From positions 194,401 to 258,400 of the forward strand of contig MNCI01000175.1 in NCBI GenBank assembly GCA_015680685.1: 64,000 nucleotides of DNA, written 5' to 3'. The stretch comes from Gnetum montanum. Lineage: Eukaryota > Streptophyta > Gnetopsida > Gnetales > Gnetaceae. Shown here piece by piece: positions 43,670-56,400 of the stretch. Each line of letters opens with the position of its first letter. Position 1 is the stretch's first letter. The notes under the pieces are model-generated. The model was not told the origin of the DNA. It did no database searches and saw only the letters and a list, made by a program, of their open reading frames with translations. The translations under genes were made by a program, and so were the position numbers.

Positions 43670-43795
43670 CACTTTATGCACAGTGACAGTCTACTAAGAC
43701 CTTAAACTAGCAATCTTGAAATTCTATTTACACTGTATGCATAGTGACGGTCCACTAAGACCCTAAACTAGCAATCTTGAGATACTGCATAGTTA
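43670..43795 (+). repeat. Element C: two-unit array before pol
   Basis: Two copies of a unit of about 61 bp, each with AGTGACRGTCYACTAAGACC then TTAAACTAGCAATCTTGA or CTAAACTAGCAATCTTGA. Counterpart of the B array at 8470-8935. Confidence 0.85.
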
Positions 43796-43823
43796 CTTTA
43801 TATATTTCATTTCATTTTTCTTT

Positions 43824-45045
43824 ATTAGACATGTACCACTTGACGCTTCTTTGGTTTTTGGTCATTTTGTCGAATCATTTGGGAAAATGAGCACACACGA
43901 GCATATTTGTTTATCTTTAATCTTGACTGGACCCCATGGTAGACCCATGAGATGCATGAACATAGAGCTAGTGAACTTTGAATTACCTCCTTCTAACCTC
44001 AACATAGCATCCTTAGAAATGTCACTAGATTGGCAAGAACATCTAGTTCAGGCCCTAGACTTAGAAGCCAGTGATGTAACTAAGGATCCATTCATAGAAA
44101 TCGGTGTGACAACATGCAAAGGTGAGGTGAGAACATTGAAACTTAGCTCTTTATTGGAGCCACAAATCTAGTAGAATATCTCTAGAGTCCTCAACAACAA
44201 TGTCAAAGTATTTGCATGGTCTTATGAAGATATGTTGGGCTTAGACCTGTATATAATACAACACAACATTATTTTAGATCCACATGTCAAGGTAGTCAAA
44301 CAAAAAGCTCGTAAATTAAGTTGGAAATTGCATTAGCCATAGGCAATGAAATTACTAAACTCTACCAAGCTGGGTTCATTCACTTAGTTGATTATGTAGA
44401 TTGGGTATCAAACATCGTGATTGTCCCTAAGAAAATTGGGGGTATACACATCTGCATAAACTTTCAAGATTTCAACAAGGAAACCATCAAGGACGATTTC
44501 CCATTACCCAGTATCGACCAACTTGTTGATACTACAATGGGCCATGCCTTGCTATCTTTCATGGATGGGTTGTCGAGGTACAACCAAATCCATATAAACC
44601 TAGAACATCAACTTGGTACTACTTTCATGACCCCTTAGGGAACGTTTTGTTATATGATGATGCCTTTTGGGATAAAAAATGCCAGAGAAACATACCAACA
44701 TGTGATGAATTATATTTTTAGCGACTATCTTCTAGAATGGCTAAATGACTATGTGGACGATATAGTAGTCAAATCCAAAAAAGCTCCTAATCATGCAAAA
44801 AACTTGAACCTAGTTCTTCAACATTACCATAGCATGACCTTTATCTTAATCCCAAAAAGTGTGCCTTCAGCATCAAAACTAGGTGCATGTTAGGCTTCAT
44901 AGTATCAGAAATAGGAATACACATAGACCCAAACAAAGTTAAGGCCATTATCAACTTAGCACCACCTGCAAACCTTAAAGAGCTATGCAGATTGCAAGGA
45001 AAAGTACAGTTCATATAAAGGTTTACTGCAAGGTTAACTAATAAA
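43824..45045 (+). pseudogene. Element C: start of pol and reverse transcriptase
   Basis: Preceded by TTTTTCTTTATTAG, a good 3' splice site. Pre-RT block: LDWQEHLVQALDLEASDVT and VFAWSYEDMLGLD. RT: GFIHLVDYVDWVSNIVIV, CINFQDFNKETIKDDFPLPS, SFMDGLSRYNQIHINLEH and MMPFGIKNARETYQHVMNYI. The catalytic motif YVDD is intact at 44750-44761 (NDYVDDIVVKS). Shifts and stops near 44169, 44320, 44636, 44891 and 45016 disable it. Confidence 0.93.
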
Positions 45046-46060
45046 TTGCACCTAATGCAACACCTACTCAAAAAAATAGCTAACTTTGAGTGGACAAACC
45101 AATGCCAAGAAGCATTCGATAACATGAAAAAGAAGCTTGTTCATCTTCCTACCATTTATCCTCCACAAAGAGATAAGTCTTTCTTCATTTACCTTGCAAC
45201 TTTAGATACATCCATTGCTACCTTACTCTTTCAAGAGAGAGATGAAGGTTCTAAAATTCCTATTTACTACCTAAGTCATGGGCTAATAGCTTACAAGGAA
45301 AAATAAAATGATGAAAAAAGGTATCCTGCCTTAGTGTTTGCACTCAAAAAATGGAGACACTACCTGTTTCATAGCCAGGTCAACATCATTTACAAAAATA
45401 ATATACTTAGGGCCATTACAACCAACATATATGAAAGTAGAAAAATACCCAAATGGAAAGAAATAACCATGGAATTTGACCTATATTACGTAGCATAGTC
45501 ATCCACAAAGGGTCAAGCAATAGCGACACAACTTACAGCTTCACCTACAGATGACCAGGCAACGATACATCCTGAATTCCTAGATGAGCATTTTAGTAGT
45601 ATAAGATTAGTACCTGCAATCTTCGAGGCCATTTTACATTTTGATGGTGGCTTGACCACACAAGGTGGTAGTGCCACTACTATTATCACATTTCCCTTTA
45701 GAGAGATCTAACCTTTTGCATACTAGTTTATGTTTCTTTGCAAATGATCTAGCAGAATACGAGGGTCTCCCTAGGGGTATTCTAGTAGCTTAGGAGTTAG
45801 GGATCCAAAATATAGCAATCCAAGGTGATTCACGATTGGTCATTAACCAAGTCATAGAGGTCTATGCCTATAAAGCACAACACTTATAACCTTACTATGA
45901 TCTGGCAAAATACTTCCTGAAAAAATTTGCAACCTTAGATGTTCAACACATTCTCTACAATGAAAACGTTATAGCTGATGCATTAGCCACTTTAGCTTTA
46001 AGCGTGTCACCAAATATGTTTGCTACCTTAATGCTTCAATAGTAAAATGCATGAACCCTA
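45046..46060 (+). pseudogene. Element C: first and second RNase H
   Basis: First RNase H: FFIYLATLDTSIATLLFQE (Asp missing), YYLSHGLIAYKEK and SSTKGQAIATQL. Second RNase H: AILHFDGGLTTQGGSAT with a first Asp, then decayed sequence with traces of GDSRLVINQVIEVYAYKAQH and ADALATLAL in shifted frames. Several stops and at least two shifts. Confidence 0.85.
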
Positions 46061-47351
46061 TCATTCACACAACAAGTATTACATTTGTAAGTGCAGCCCA
46101 CACTCAAGAATGGTATGATGACATCAATGCATACTTCAACATGACGAGCCTCCACAAAACGTAACATCTACCCAAAAAGACACAGTGAGAAAAAAAGCAT
46201 GGTAGTACATCCTCATAGGTGAAAATGTTTTATGTCATAAATCTTATGATGAGATACTACTAACTTGCATTAGTGGCAATGAAGCACAAAGAATCATTGA
46301 TTAAGTTCATAAGGGACTATGTGGAGGGCATATAGCTCCCAAGGCAATGGTGGAAAAAATTAGACATCTAGGCTACTACTTATCTTATATGAAGGGTGAT
46401 TTCATCTCTAAGGTTAGGACATGCGATGTATGTTAATGTGATGGGAATATAATACATGTATCACCTACTGAGTTGCACACTACACAAATCACATGGCCCT
46501 TTCAATGTTGAGGATTAGACATCATAGGGCCTATAACACCTAAGTTTTCCATAGGACATAGCTTCATTATTATCATAAGTAAGTATTTCACAAAATGGGT
46601 AGAAGTTATTTCCCTTAGGAAGACCACATCTCAATAGGTTTGTAAATTTATCCTAGATAATGTAGTGACCCGATTTGGTCTCCCTATGACTATCGTTACA
46701 GAAAACAGGCCATAATTTAGTAGCGTAGAAACCAAAGCTTTCTATGAAAACCTCAGCATTAAACAATTCTTCTCATCACCGTACTATCCTTAGCAAAATG
46801 GCCAAGTGGAGACTACCAATAAGGGCATTGTCAACTTTTTGAAGAAGATGCTTAGCAACAACAAGTGATGATGGTATGAGCAACTTGTCTACGTACTTTG
46901 GGCTTACCACACAACATGCAAAACTACAATAGGTAAGATACCATATAGTCTCATGTATGGATCTGAAGTGGTATTGCTTCTTGAATTGCAAGTCCCATCA
47001 CTTCACATAATCCTCTCAAACTTTATGAATGAGGCTTAGAACAACAAGTACAAAATTATTGATCGTGACTCTATTGAGGAAGAGTGCATCCAAACGCTTA
47101 ATTGCATCGAGTGATATCAAGACAAACAATGACAAAAGCATCATGATTATCTACACTAGCGCTTGATCAAATAGTGGGATCTAGTTCTCAAGGTCATTCG
47201 GAAGCCCACGAACAAGTTCTCAGCTAACTAGGAAGGGCCTTTCTTGGTCACAAAAAGATATGGAAATGGAGAATTTATGCTTGCTAACTTAGCTGGCAAT
47301 GAGTTCACTAATATTGTTAACCACCTGTACCTAAAACCATATTACACTTAA
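46061..47351 (+). pseudogene. Element C: linker and integrase
   Basis: Linker EWYDDINAYF, then HKGLCGGHIAPKAM (HHCC start), a stop within the C-x2-C pair, LDIIGPIT (first Asp), TENRP in place of TDNGP (second Asp lost) and NGQVETTNKG (Glu kept). The end reads LVTKRYGNGEFMLANLAGNE and closes with TAA at 47349. Stops at Trp and Gln codons are frequent. Confidence 0.9.
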
Positions 47352-47379
47352 CATGTAGTATCACATCAATAATAAATCA

Positions 47380-47705
47380 AGGTAAACAAGTCATTTACTA
47401 TGATGTTAAACTAGCACAAATCGTCCACTATGATGTTAAACTGGCATAGATCATCTACTATGATGTTAAACTAGCACAGAATGTCTTTGGGCCATGACAT
47501 GAAACTGGCACCCACAACATGATCTACTACGACCTTAAAATAGTCATCCATCATTCGCTATGATGTTAAACAAGCATAATGGTCTACTAGGACCTTAAAC
47601 TAGCATACCAAGGTTTACTCAAACTTTAAACTTGGATCATGATTTGATGGGACCTTAAAATAGCACAACCAGTGGTCTACCAAGACCTAAAACTATCTTT
47701 GTAAT
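47380..47705 (+). repeat. Element C: short-unit array after integrase
   Basis: About ten units, first GTCCACTATGATG then TTAAACTAGCA (about 33 bp each), later GTCTACTAGGACC then TTAAACTAGCA. Confidence 0.9.
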
Positions 47706-49181
47706 CCAACATCTATGGTTCAGCCTATAAGGTCTTGCGAACAAGAGAGCGAAAATACTCCTAATCTTTCGTTGCCTATCCATGCCTCTTGGGTAGGATG
47801 GGATGGGGAATTATAGCTCTAGAATGATATTTTCCTCTCCATGGAAAAACTCTCTGGGACATTTGCAATGTTGCTATCCCTAGCATCTTACTGATCTTTC
47901 AAAGATGTCGTTTGGCATCTTGCTGACCTTCTAGAGCTACTGTCACCATCACTAATCATCCTGGTCATAACTCCTACTGTCAGCACCTCTTGCTGGAGTC
48001 CCAAATGTACTGTGGCCTAGCCACAGTGCTACCATCCTTTGGCCCATGCCATTGTTAGAGTCTAGAAGAGCATTCAGCAACATGGCTCATCACCTTGTGG
48101 CTGAGTTTCCTATCTCCTACCTTTGGTGAGAACTCCTAAGTACCTGAATCACCATTACTTATAGCCTCTTGAGTGCTCATCTCTGGTGTCATTGTTGTAG
48201 CTTTCCAACCTGCCACCATCAATGCCTATACTACCCTTCTTGCTTTGGACATTGCACACACTAGACATAGCACTTACAACCCTTGTAGTGTCCTATGCAA
48301 GACGGACTTCACCCTCAATTCACATGGTGGTTGTTTTTTCAAGTTTTCTCTATGTTGCATTTGTAGAATAAAGCTTGGATAACATCATTTAGAAATGTGT
48401 TTGACCATGAAAGCAAGACATTTCATTGTTCCAATGTACCCACTTTGGCTAGCCTAGCTACTTGAGAGTGCATACCCCAATATCCCCTCAACTAACCTAA
48501 CCTCTACCTTGTACTGTTGCAATTTTCAACATCCCTTACAAGCTTCCCCAATGCACATGAAACCCTTTCTCATGCTTAACCACTAAACNAGAAAGGGTTT
48601 CATGTGCATTGGGGAAGCTTGTAAGGGATGTTGAAAATTGCAACAGTACAAGGTAGAGGTTAGGTTAGTTGAGGGGATATTGGGGTATGCACTCTCAAGT
48701 AGCTAGGCTAGCCAAAGTGGGTACATTGGAACAATGAAATGTCTTGCTTTCATGGTCAAACACATTTCTAAATGATGTTATCCAAGCTTTATTCTACAAA
48801 TGCAACATAGAGAAAACTTGAAAAAACAACCACCATGTGAATTGAGGGTGAAGTCCGTCTTGCATAGGACACTACAAGGGTTGTAAGTGCTATGTCTAGT
48901 GTGTGCAATGTCCAAAGCAAGAAGGGTAGTATAGGCATTGATGGTGGCAGGTTGGAAAGCTACAACAATGACACCAGAGATGAGCACTCAAGAGGCTATA
49001 AGTAATGGTGATTCAGGTACTTAGGAGTTCTCACCAAAGGTNAATCTCCTTGAACCTATCCCCTAGTCCCTTCCATACTACCATACTTCATGTCCCTGGT
49101 AGTCTCAAGCATAGCAAAGCACCATCTAAGTAGGAACTAAGGAATGGTGTTTGTATCATGTTCATAATGGTGTTTTGTATT
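47706..49181 (+). other. Element C: 3' spacer
   Basis: No convincing gene. The first part is homologous to the A and B spacers and holds a hairpin at about 48008-48028 with a compensated pair. The second part is the exact inverted copy at 48590-49041. The two identical 69-codon frames at 48173 and 48987 (reverse) come from that duplication. Confidence 0.7.
48119..49041. repeat. Perfect inverted repeat bounded by single Ns (likely assembly artefact)
   Basis: 48119-48570 and 48590-49041 are reverse complements over 452 bases. A 19-base spacer ends in N (48589), and another N at 49042 closes the second arm. Confidence 0.9.
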
Positions 49182-49234
49182 CTTTGTCGATGTCTCTCGA
49201 GCTAATCCTCTAGACGTTAACAAAGAGGGGCCAA
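49182..49234 (+). promoter_or_regulatory. Element C: polypurine tract with upstream stem-loop
   Basis: CTTTGTCGATGTC (49182-49194) pairs with GACGTTAACAAAG (49213-49225), allowing G-U pairs and with one mismatch. It runs into AAAGAGGGG (49222-49230) and the LTR start at 49235. Confidence 0.8.
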
Positions 49235-51305
49235 TGAAACACCACTAATTTTAGGCTCTTACAACACAACAAAAAATTTGTCTAAGTGTCAAAACTTGGG
49301 AAAAAAAATTTAAGTCTGATGTTATGTTGTGTAGTGTAGAAAATGTATCACCTTGGAAGTCCTAATGTTTGCAAAATGTTTCCTAAGTCTACCTACTACG
49401 ATCCCCAGCACAGTTAGCATAGCACCCATTTCCAAGGCCAGTTTGCATAAATGTTAAGCCAAAAGTGGTCAAAAGGGCATTGAGAATGGACTAAATAATT
49501 CAAAAAAATTTCTATCTTCTAGGCTTTCAAGCTTACTATGCTCTCTGGCTTTCCCAGCTTGACACATTTCCTGGTTGCCAGTCCACCCAAATGTTAGGCT
49601 AGGAATTGTCAAAAGTGCTTAGGATGGCAAAAATAGTTCAGCAAATTTTCTATCTTCAGACATGTTATGCTTCACTACATTGGACAACATAGATGGTGTA
49701 GTATGGATTTTAGGACTCAAATTTCCCTAAGTGTTGGACCAGACATGAAAGGTACGTTTGGCAATTTTTTGACATCTGAGACTACTTGACCTGCTTCATC
49801 CTCAGAGTGTGATCAACGTCCCATGGAAAAACATTGCAAGTTTTGTCAAAATTCATCCAAATCTTGGTATTACACTCTGCTACACTACATAGCATAAATA
49901 GTGTAGCAAAGATGCCCAAGGTCAAAAATTTTTCAAGTATGAAATGAGGAGGTATCAAGCTATGCTAACATGGAAAGTGTAGTTACTAGTTGCTGAAGTT
50001 ACCTATCTTGCTACATCCCAAAGTGGCATTTTCAATTTTGACAAGATTCATTGGAAAATAGGTGATATGCCCTGCTACATTGTGTAGTGTAGACAGCATA
50101 GCAGGCCATAACTGCAAAATGTTTCTAAGTGTTTATGCTATGCTTTGTCACATTGGTTAGTGTAGATAGCGTAACACTTGGAAAACACCTTCGAATGCCT
50201 CCAAAAGCTCCCAGAACTGAGCATTGACCATCATTTCAACTCTAGCATCTCTCTAATAGCCAAGATTAGTAGTTTTCTTTGTCTTTGCCCCTTGTTGATC
50301 CCCAAAATTTTCCCTATGCTTAACCCTACTCAGAAGAGGATGGAAGACGTAGTCCCAGAGAGTAGGGTCCAAGTTGCATGTGTTTTGGGCATTTTGTAGG
50401 TACATGGTAGTTCTTCAAACTTTGGTACATGCAGTTTGGGAAATATGATCATAGTTTGGTAGATTCTCTGACCCTATTCTTGTCCTGTAGAGCATAGCAC
50501 CAGTGAGCTTAACACTTTTAGCGTAGCACATTAGCATAACAAATTCACATTCGTGGTATGTGGGACCTAGGAAACATGGTGTCTAATCCACATATCCCAT
50601 CAACCTTGGCTCTATAAATACCCTAGTAATTAGCATTTTAAGGGTTGGCTTTTGTAGTTGGCTTTAGCAGAAGATTGGCAAGCAAAAGGTTTGGTGAGTG
50701 GAAAATCTTAGCATTAGATCATTCCAAACATCTACCCCACTTCTACACTTGAGCATGACACTTGCATCTTGCACCTACATAGCATAACAACTATCAGTCC
50801 AATAAGCTTTAGCTACTTTACATTTGTCAGCACCACATTCACAGTGTCCTAGGAACTGTGACCATATTACATTGCTGCCCTGCTATGCTTGTTTAACACT
50901 ACACACCAGTTGTACACATCATTTAATTAAAATTCACACTCCCCCAATCTTGGGGTGGCTCATTTTCTCACCTAAACTCATTCTATTTTTCTTACAGCAT
51001 ATATTTTAAATTATAAGCGTACTAGTTTATTTCTATGGTTAATATGCATTAAGAAACTCATGTTGATGCACTCTCGTTATTATACATGTTACGCTCTTAC
51101 TTATTCTAACTCCTGCACATGACACTCTAAAAACACCATTCACAAATAGTTATTAGACACCATGCAAGTCCATGTCTAATCGACCAGAATATTCAAGGTG
51201 TCATGTTTTCCTTTTCTCCAGCATAGCCCTCCCATGAACTTGAGGTTAGGCTATATGCTTGAAAACTTCTTGGTGTTCTAGCCATCGACGTTCTCAAATG
51301 CTATA
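49235..51305 (+). mobile_element. Element C: 3' LTR
   Basis: TGAAACACCAC...ATGCTATA, 2071 bp, homologous to 20510-22571. TATAAATA at 50613-50620 is intact here. Followed by GTTTT, the probable target copy. Confidence 0.9.
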
Positions 51306-54300
51306 GTTTTTAGACTTAAAACTCCATGAACGCTAAGGGTCTTGACAACTTGAATGCCTGAAATCATGTTTAAGCCTTAACCCACATGCGTTGACATTAG
51401 GTATTTTGGATCTAGCATGGATGCATTCTTCCAACATTCTAATACCTTATAAAACTAACTTCCTTACCATTTTTAGTAGTTGTAGCCCACCTCATCAAAC
51501 CTCGAGCTTCAATAGGGGGTTAGATCTAGTCAAAACTTGGTATTTTGGGCTTCCACGCTAGGGCAACATTGTCCAACATGAAGCAAAGGAGGTAACATCT
51601 ATTCATACTTCCTAGTGCCCATTTCATCTAGATCTAACCTCTAGAGTAGGCCCACATGACCTAGAACCCATATAGTCACCCTTGGTAGCCTTGAAACCTC
51701 ATCAAACCTACTCAAAAGTGCATGAAATCTTTGGACTTACTTGATCCATGTTGGTAAACCCTACTTCATGCTAGCTAGTTTGAAGGCTTAGGGGTTATGA
51801 CATAGAACCTTTCTTTAAGCCCTAAGTAATCATAAATGTTACCTTGACAACCTATATGCCTCCCCATGACCTATATTAGTCAATAGTAGTGGAAGTTTAA
51901 GTTGATTTCCATCCTTGAAGCTTCTCCTTGGTGGTGAACCTTCCTCTTCATGTTGGCCAAGGTGGATCTGGGATGCTTTTGGGATGTACAATATAACCTT
52001 CTCTATAGCCAAAGATAACTCAATGACCTATCCTAGAGACCTCCAAACCTTACTAGAGTCTCCAAAATCCTTCAAATGTTACAAAACTAATCATAATTAT
52101 CAAACCGTCAACATACCCCTCCCTTCCATGCTGATGCCACCCTGTCTAGCATGGAGAAAAGGTAGGGACTTCAAACTAATAGATTTTAACACCGAATCAT
52201 GAATCTTGATCCTCTACAGAGTTGGTATCTTTGAAACATTGTCAAAACTTGTTGAAAGTGGCCAGAAACTTAACTTCAAGTTTGTTCATGTTGGGGAGAG
52301 ACCCTATCCATACTAGGTACTGTGGAGCTAGTTTGGATGGCGAGGGGAATAGGTAAAACTCTTGAGATTTTCCTCTAGATGGACTTCTATCAATAACTCA
52401 AGCTTCCTAGAGTCTCTGGTTGCTAAAACTTGTTAAATATGATTACTTTTCATGATTTTTTTGGTCTTAACCCTAAACACCCCTCTCTTCCACATTGGCT
52501 AGCATGGATGTAGCTAGGAAGGCCCATGGGAGGTCATAGATGCACTAAAATATCATCAAATTTCCTTATACTTACCCAACAACCTTTCTCTCACTTCTAG
52601 GAGTCACCCTATTTTCTTAAAATGATCAAATATGACCAAAAATCAATACCCTAAGGTCTTCCTAACTGGTTTGATGCTAGCTAGTGTGGAGCCAATTTTG
52701 AACTAAGGGGGTAAGCCAAAAAAAACCATTGGAAAACCCTTGAAATTAACAAATTTTGACCTTAGGCCTTGACTATCAATGCCAAAAATCTTGGAACTAC
52801 ACATGCACAACTAGAATTAACCTAAAATAGAAAACATTGATCCCCTTGGATGTTGCTAGGTAGTTCTATGGTGTGTAGCATCAAACTAGAGGGGTAACTT
52901 CAAAAATTACCTAGAAAACCTCCAAATTGACTAGTTTTGAACTTAAACCCTAACCCTCATCCCAACAACCCTAGGAGCATACATGCATAGTCAATTTATT
53001 TCAAATTTTATTTAGATCTGAGATTTGCAATTCTTCCACCTTGAGGATCCTTTCTTTCCTAATGGCTAGTGTGGAGGCAATGTAGAGATTAAGGAGGAGG
53101 GTTCTTTGAGGCTCTTAAACACCTTAGAATGACATCAAACAATCTTGTGTGCATCTTAGAATGTTATTGACACCCTATAGAACCTTTAAAGCTTAAAAAA
53201 TGGACCAAACATAGTCAAATGTTGATCCCTTTTGATCTTCCTATCTAGTTCCAAACTAGCTAGCATGGAATCAAGGAGATAAGCCATAAAAGCACTCAAA
53301 AGCCCATAAAGATGACTGATTTCAACTAAACCCTAACCATTGACACTAGCAATCCTAGGAGCACACATGCATGATTGATTATTATCAAAATTATCCTATA
53401 TCTAAGATCTATTATTATTTCATGATGGGAACCCCTTCTTCCATGTTGGCCAGTGTGGAGACAATGTGAAAGAGTTGCCTTTTCCTCTCAAACAACAAAA
53501 ACCTACACCAAAATATTCCTTAGATCTCATAGCCTTAAAATTGCACTTGTTTAACCTTTTTTTATCATTAAATCCCATCAAGCCTCTTCTTCCATATTGG
53601 GTTAATTTCCCTAGTCTAGATCAAGGGGGATGTGACCTTGCATGGCCTCAAATAGCCTTCAAACAAAACTGAACCTAACCAAAAACTTTCAAAATAATAG
53701 TTTGTAGCCCTTGGAGCCTAGAACTATGGTTTAGTCTTTCTCTAGACCATCCTAAGATTGAAAAGAAAGATTCTTTCTTCTATCCCACATTAGCCAGCAT
53801 GGAGACTATTTCAAACTTACTTTAACACTTAAAGCCTCATCCAAATGACTTAAAAATGCAACTAGGGGATGCACAACTACTAGATCTTCATTCAATTTAT
53901 CTATATAGTCTTTTGTGGCATGTTTTGGCTGAGATTTACATCATCCATGCTAAACCCACTCCCTTCACACTGGCCAACATAGAGCTAGGGGGTGTGACTT
54001 CAAGGCATGCCTTTTAGCCTTTCTTGATGTTCAAAATGATCAATTTTGGTAGATTTTACCCTATGATTTCTTGGGAAACATCAATTTCAATCCTTTCGAT
54101 GTCATGCAATATGTTTTCCTCGAATTCCATGTTGGCTCCATGCTGGCCAACATGGAATTAGCATGGAAGACACTTTTAGGCTCAAGAAGAGGAGTCATAG
54201 AGGTTGAAACATGTGTGAAAAGTAGCCTATGACCTTTCCTAGTCAACTACCCTAACATACAAACCACTAGTTGTCAAGGACTAGTTAAAATAATCCTTGA

Positions 54301-54500
54301 AATTATTTTGAATGTTTCATCCATGCCAGGGGTTAGCTCTTCCATGTTGGCCAGTGTGAAAATTGCACAAGGGGGGGGGGGGGGGCAGGTCTAGAGTGGA
54401 AGCCTTAAACCCTTTGATTTTTAGGCCCCAATAGCATAGAAACAACTCAAATTGATGGAAAAACTAGTTCATGACCTTTGTAGCTTTAAGCCATGGCCTC
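51306..54500. repeat. Degenerate tandem array, unit about 183 bp, with a 15-G tract
   Basis: A motif like CTTCCATGTTGGCTAGCATG recurs near 51765, 51950, 52125, 52305, 52487, 52670, 52845, 53040, 53240, 53430, 53585, 53790, 53960, 54130 and 54330, spaced mostly 170-200 bases. Other unit parts also recur (AAACCCTAACC; CCTAGGAGCACACATGCAT at two-unit spacing). No coding frame. 54371-54385 is a run of 15 G. It was contiguous with 19742-20509 before C inserted. Confidence 0.8.
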
Positions 54501-55117
54501 TAAGGCTTGAAATTGGCAAAAGCTAACCCTTTTTTACCATGGTTTGTTGAAGATTCTTCATGTGTGTCTTACTTTTCATTATTTTATCCTTGCTTTATCA
54601 TCATCATTACATATTGTGCATTGTTAACCTTATTTAGCCTTGATTATACTTTTATTTCATCATGTTTATTTTTATCATAGCCCTGTATGGCCTTGTTTAG
54701 CCTTTTATTGGTATTGAATTGTGGGGTTTAACCTTCCATAACCACCATTGGACACCATGTGACCATGGCCCGTTATGGCCTTAATTGGCATCATGAACTA
54801 CTAAGTCCTAAAACTGGAAAAATTGTGACCTTCGTTGACCACATGTAGCATTATTTCGCATACTTTTCTTTGTTTGAGCTTTATTTGATCCTTATTTCCA
54901 TTTTTTTTCTTATTTTTACTCTATTTATAGTCTTGGATAACCTTTTTTTAATTAGAATAGCATGTATTTGCATAATTTTACAACATTTTGAATTATTTAT
55001 TCACTTTTACCTAGATTTCACTTAATATGCTTTTGGTTGACATGTAGGATTAAAGTATGAGTACTTGGTAGCATATTAGTTTGCCTTTGTGCTTATATGG
55101 ACCTCACAATAGCATAT
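54501..55117 (+). other. Spacer before F pol
   Basis: AT-rich, no gene. Contains weak units similar to the protease-pol arrays (GGCCCGTTATGGCC then TTAATTGGC; AAGTCCTAAAACTGG) near 54765-54815, so it is probably the tail of the F protease-pol interval. Confidence 0.5.
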
Positions 55118-56400
55118 TAAAGTATGAGTGATGTATTAACTCTAATCACTTAGATCTTGAGCTTGAGATTCTTGTTGACCACATAACCTCTATCGAAAAA
55201 CCCTTAGAATGGCCTAAAATCCTAGTTAAGACTTTTGACCTTGAGGCTAGTGACATAACTAAAGACTCTTGAGTTGAGGTTTTTTTCACAACACACAATG
55301 GTGAGAACAAAATCCTTAAACTAAGTTTCTCACTAGAAGCTCAATAGGATGAAGACTTTGCCAAATTCTAGAGGACAACATTAAGGCCTTCACCTAGTCA
55401 TACAAGGATATTCTAGGTTTAGACACACATTTAGTCTAGCACAACATCATACTAAACTCTAGCATTAGACTAGTTAAGAAAAACCTAGACAAGATTAGAC
55501 CTTATTTGGCCTTAGCAGTTCATGAAAAGATCTCAAAACTCTATCAAGCAAGTTTCATTTGAGCTTGTGACTACACAAAATGGGTGTCCAACATAGTGGT
55601 AGTCCCCAAGAAAAATGGGAGTATCCATATTTGCATTTATTTTTGATACCTAAATAAAGCAATTACTAAGGATGAATTCCCTTTGCCTATTATTGATTAA
55701 CTTATTAATACTATAGCTGGATATGTCTTGGTGTCCTTTATGGATGGCTTCTTAGGATACAACCAAATTAGAATCAACCTAGAGCACTAACTTAGCATAA
55801 CCTTCATGACCCCTTTGGGGTATCTTTTGCTATACTATGATGTCCTTTAGCCTTAAGAATGTAGGAGAAGCCCATCAATGAGCCATGACCTATATGTTTA
55901 GTGATTATATGCTAGGTTTTCTCAACGATTATATGGTTGATATAGCTGTTAAGTCAAAAGTGGCCAATGACCATGCTCATGACCTAGATCTTGTGGTTAA
56001 ATGATGCCTCAAGTATGAGCTTAGGCTTAACCTTAAGAAGTGTGTCTTCAGTGTTAAGANNNNNNNNNNNNNNNNNNNNNNNNNNNNNNNNNNNNNNNNN
56101 NNNNNNNNNNNNNNNNNNNNNNNNNNNNNNNNNNNNNNNNNNNNNNNNNNNNNNNNNNNNNNNNNNNNNNNNNNNNNNNNNNNNNNNNNNNNNNNNNNNN
56201 NNNNNNNNNNNNNNNNNNNNNNNNNNNNNNNNNNNNNNNNNNNNNNNNNNNNNNNNNNNNNNNNNNNNNNNNNNNNNNNNNNNNNNNNNNNNNNNNNNNN
56301 NNNNNNNNNNNNNNNNNNNNNNNNNNNNNNNNNNNNNNNNNNNNNNNNNNNTATAGCCATACAACTCACTATTTCACCTATTGACAACCATGTAGCCATA
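55118..56400 (+). pseudogene. Element F: decayed pol, RT part (with gap)
   Basis: Pre-RT WPKILVKTFDLEASDITKD, then RT traces KWVSNIVVVPKKNGSIHICI, VSFMDGFLGYNQIRINLEH and YMFSDYMLGFLNDYMVDIAVKS. The catalytic YxDD reads YMVD (55930-55941), so it is inactive. Ns at 56060-56351 hide the RT end and first RNase H; reading resumes IAIQLTISPIDN. Many stops and shifts; the most decayed pol in the window. Confidence 0.88.
56060..56351. other. Assembly gap (292 N)
   Basis: Run of Ns within F pol. Confidence 0.99.

Larger units (their letters stand above)
20510..51305 (+). mobile_element. Element C: Tat-like Ty3/Gypsy retrotransposon with both LTRs, split by D
   Basis: The LTRs at 20510-22571 and 49235-51305 are homologous. 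The flanks show GTTAT (20505-20509) and GTTTT (51306-51310), a 4 of 5 match for a target duplication. Interior order: primer site, gag, protease, array, [D insertion], antisense gene, array, pol, array, spacer, polypurine tract. Without D it is about 16.1 kb, of which about 0.45 kb is probably assembly duplication. It is older than D, because D sits in it and its LTRs differ more by eye. Confidence 0.9.

Noticed and set aside
48173-48382. 69-codon gene present twice (also 48778-48987 reverse)
   Set aside because: Identical only because the region is an exact N-bounded inverted duplication. The frame is a decayed spacer segment shared loosely with A.
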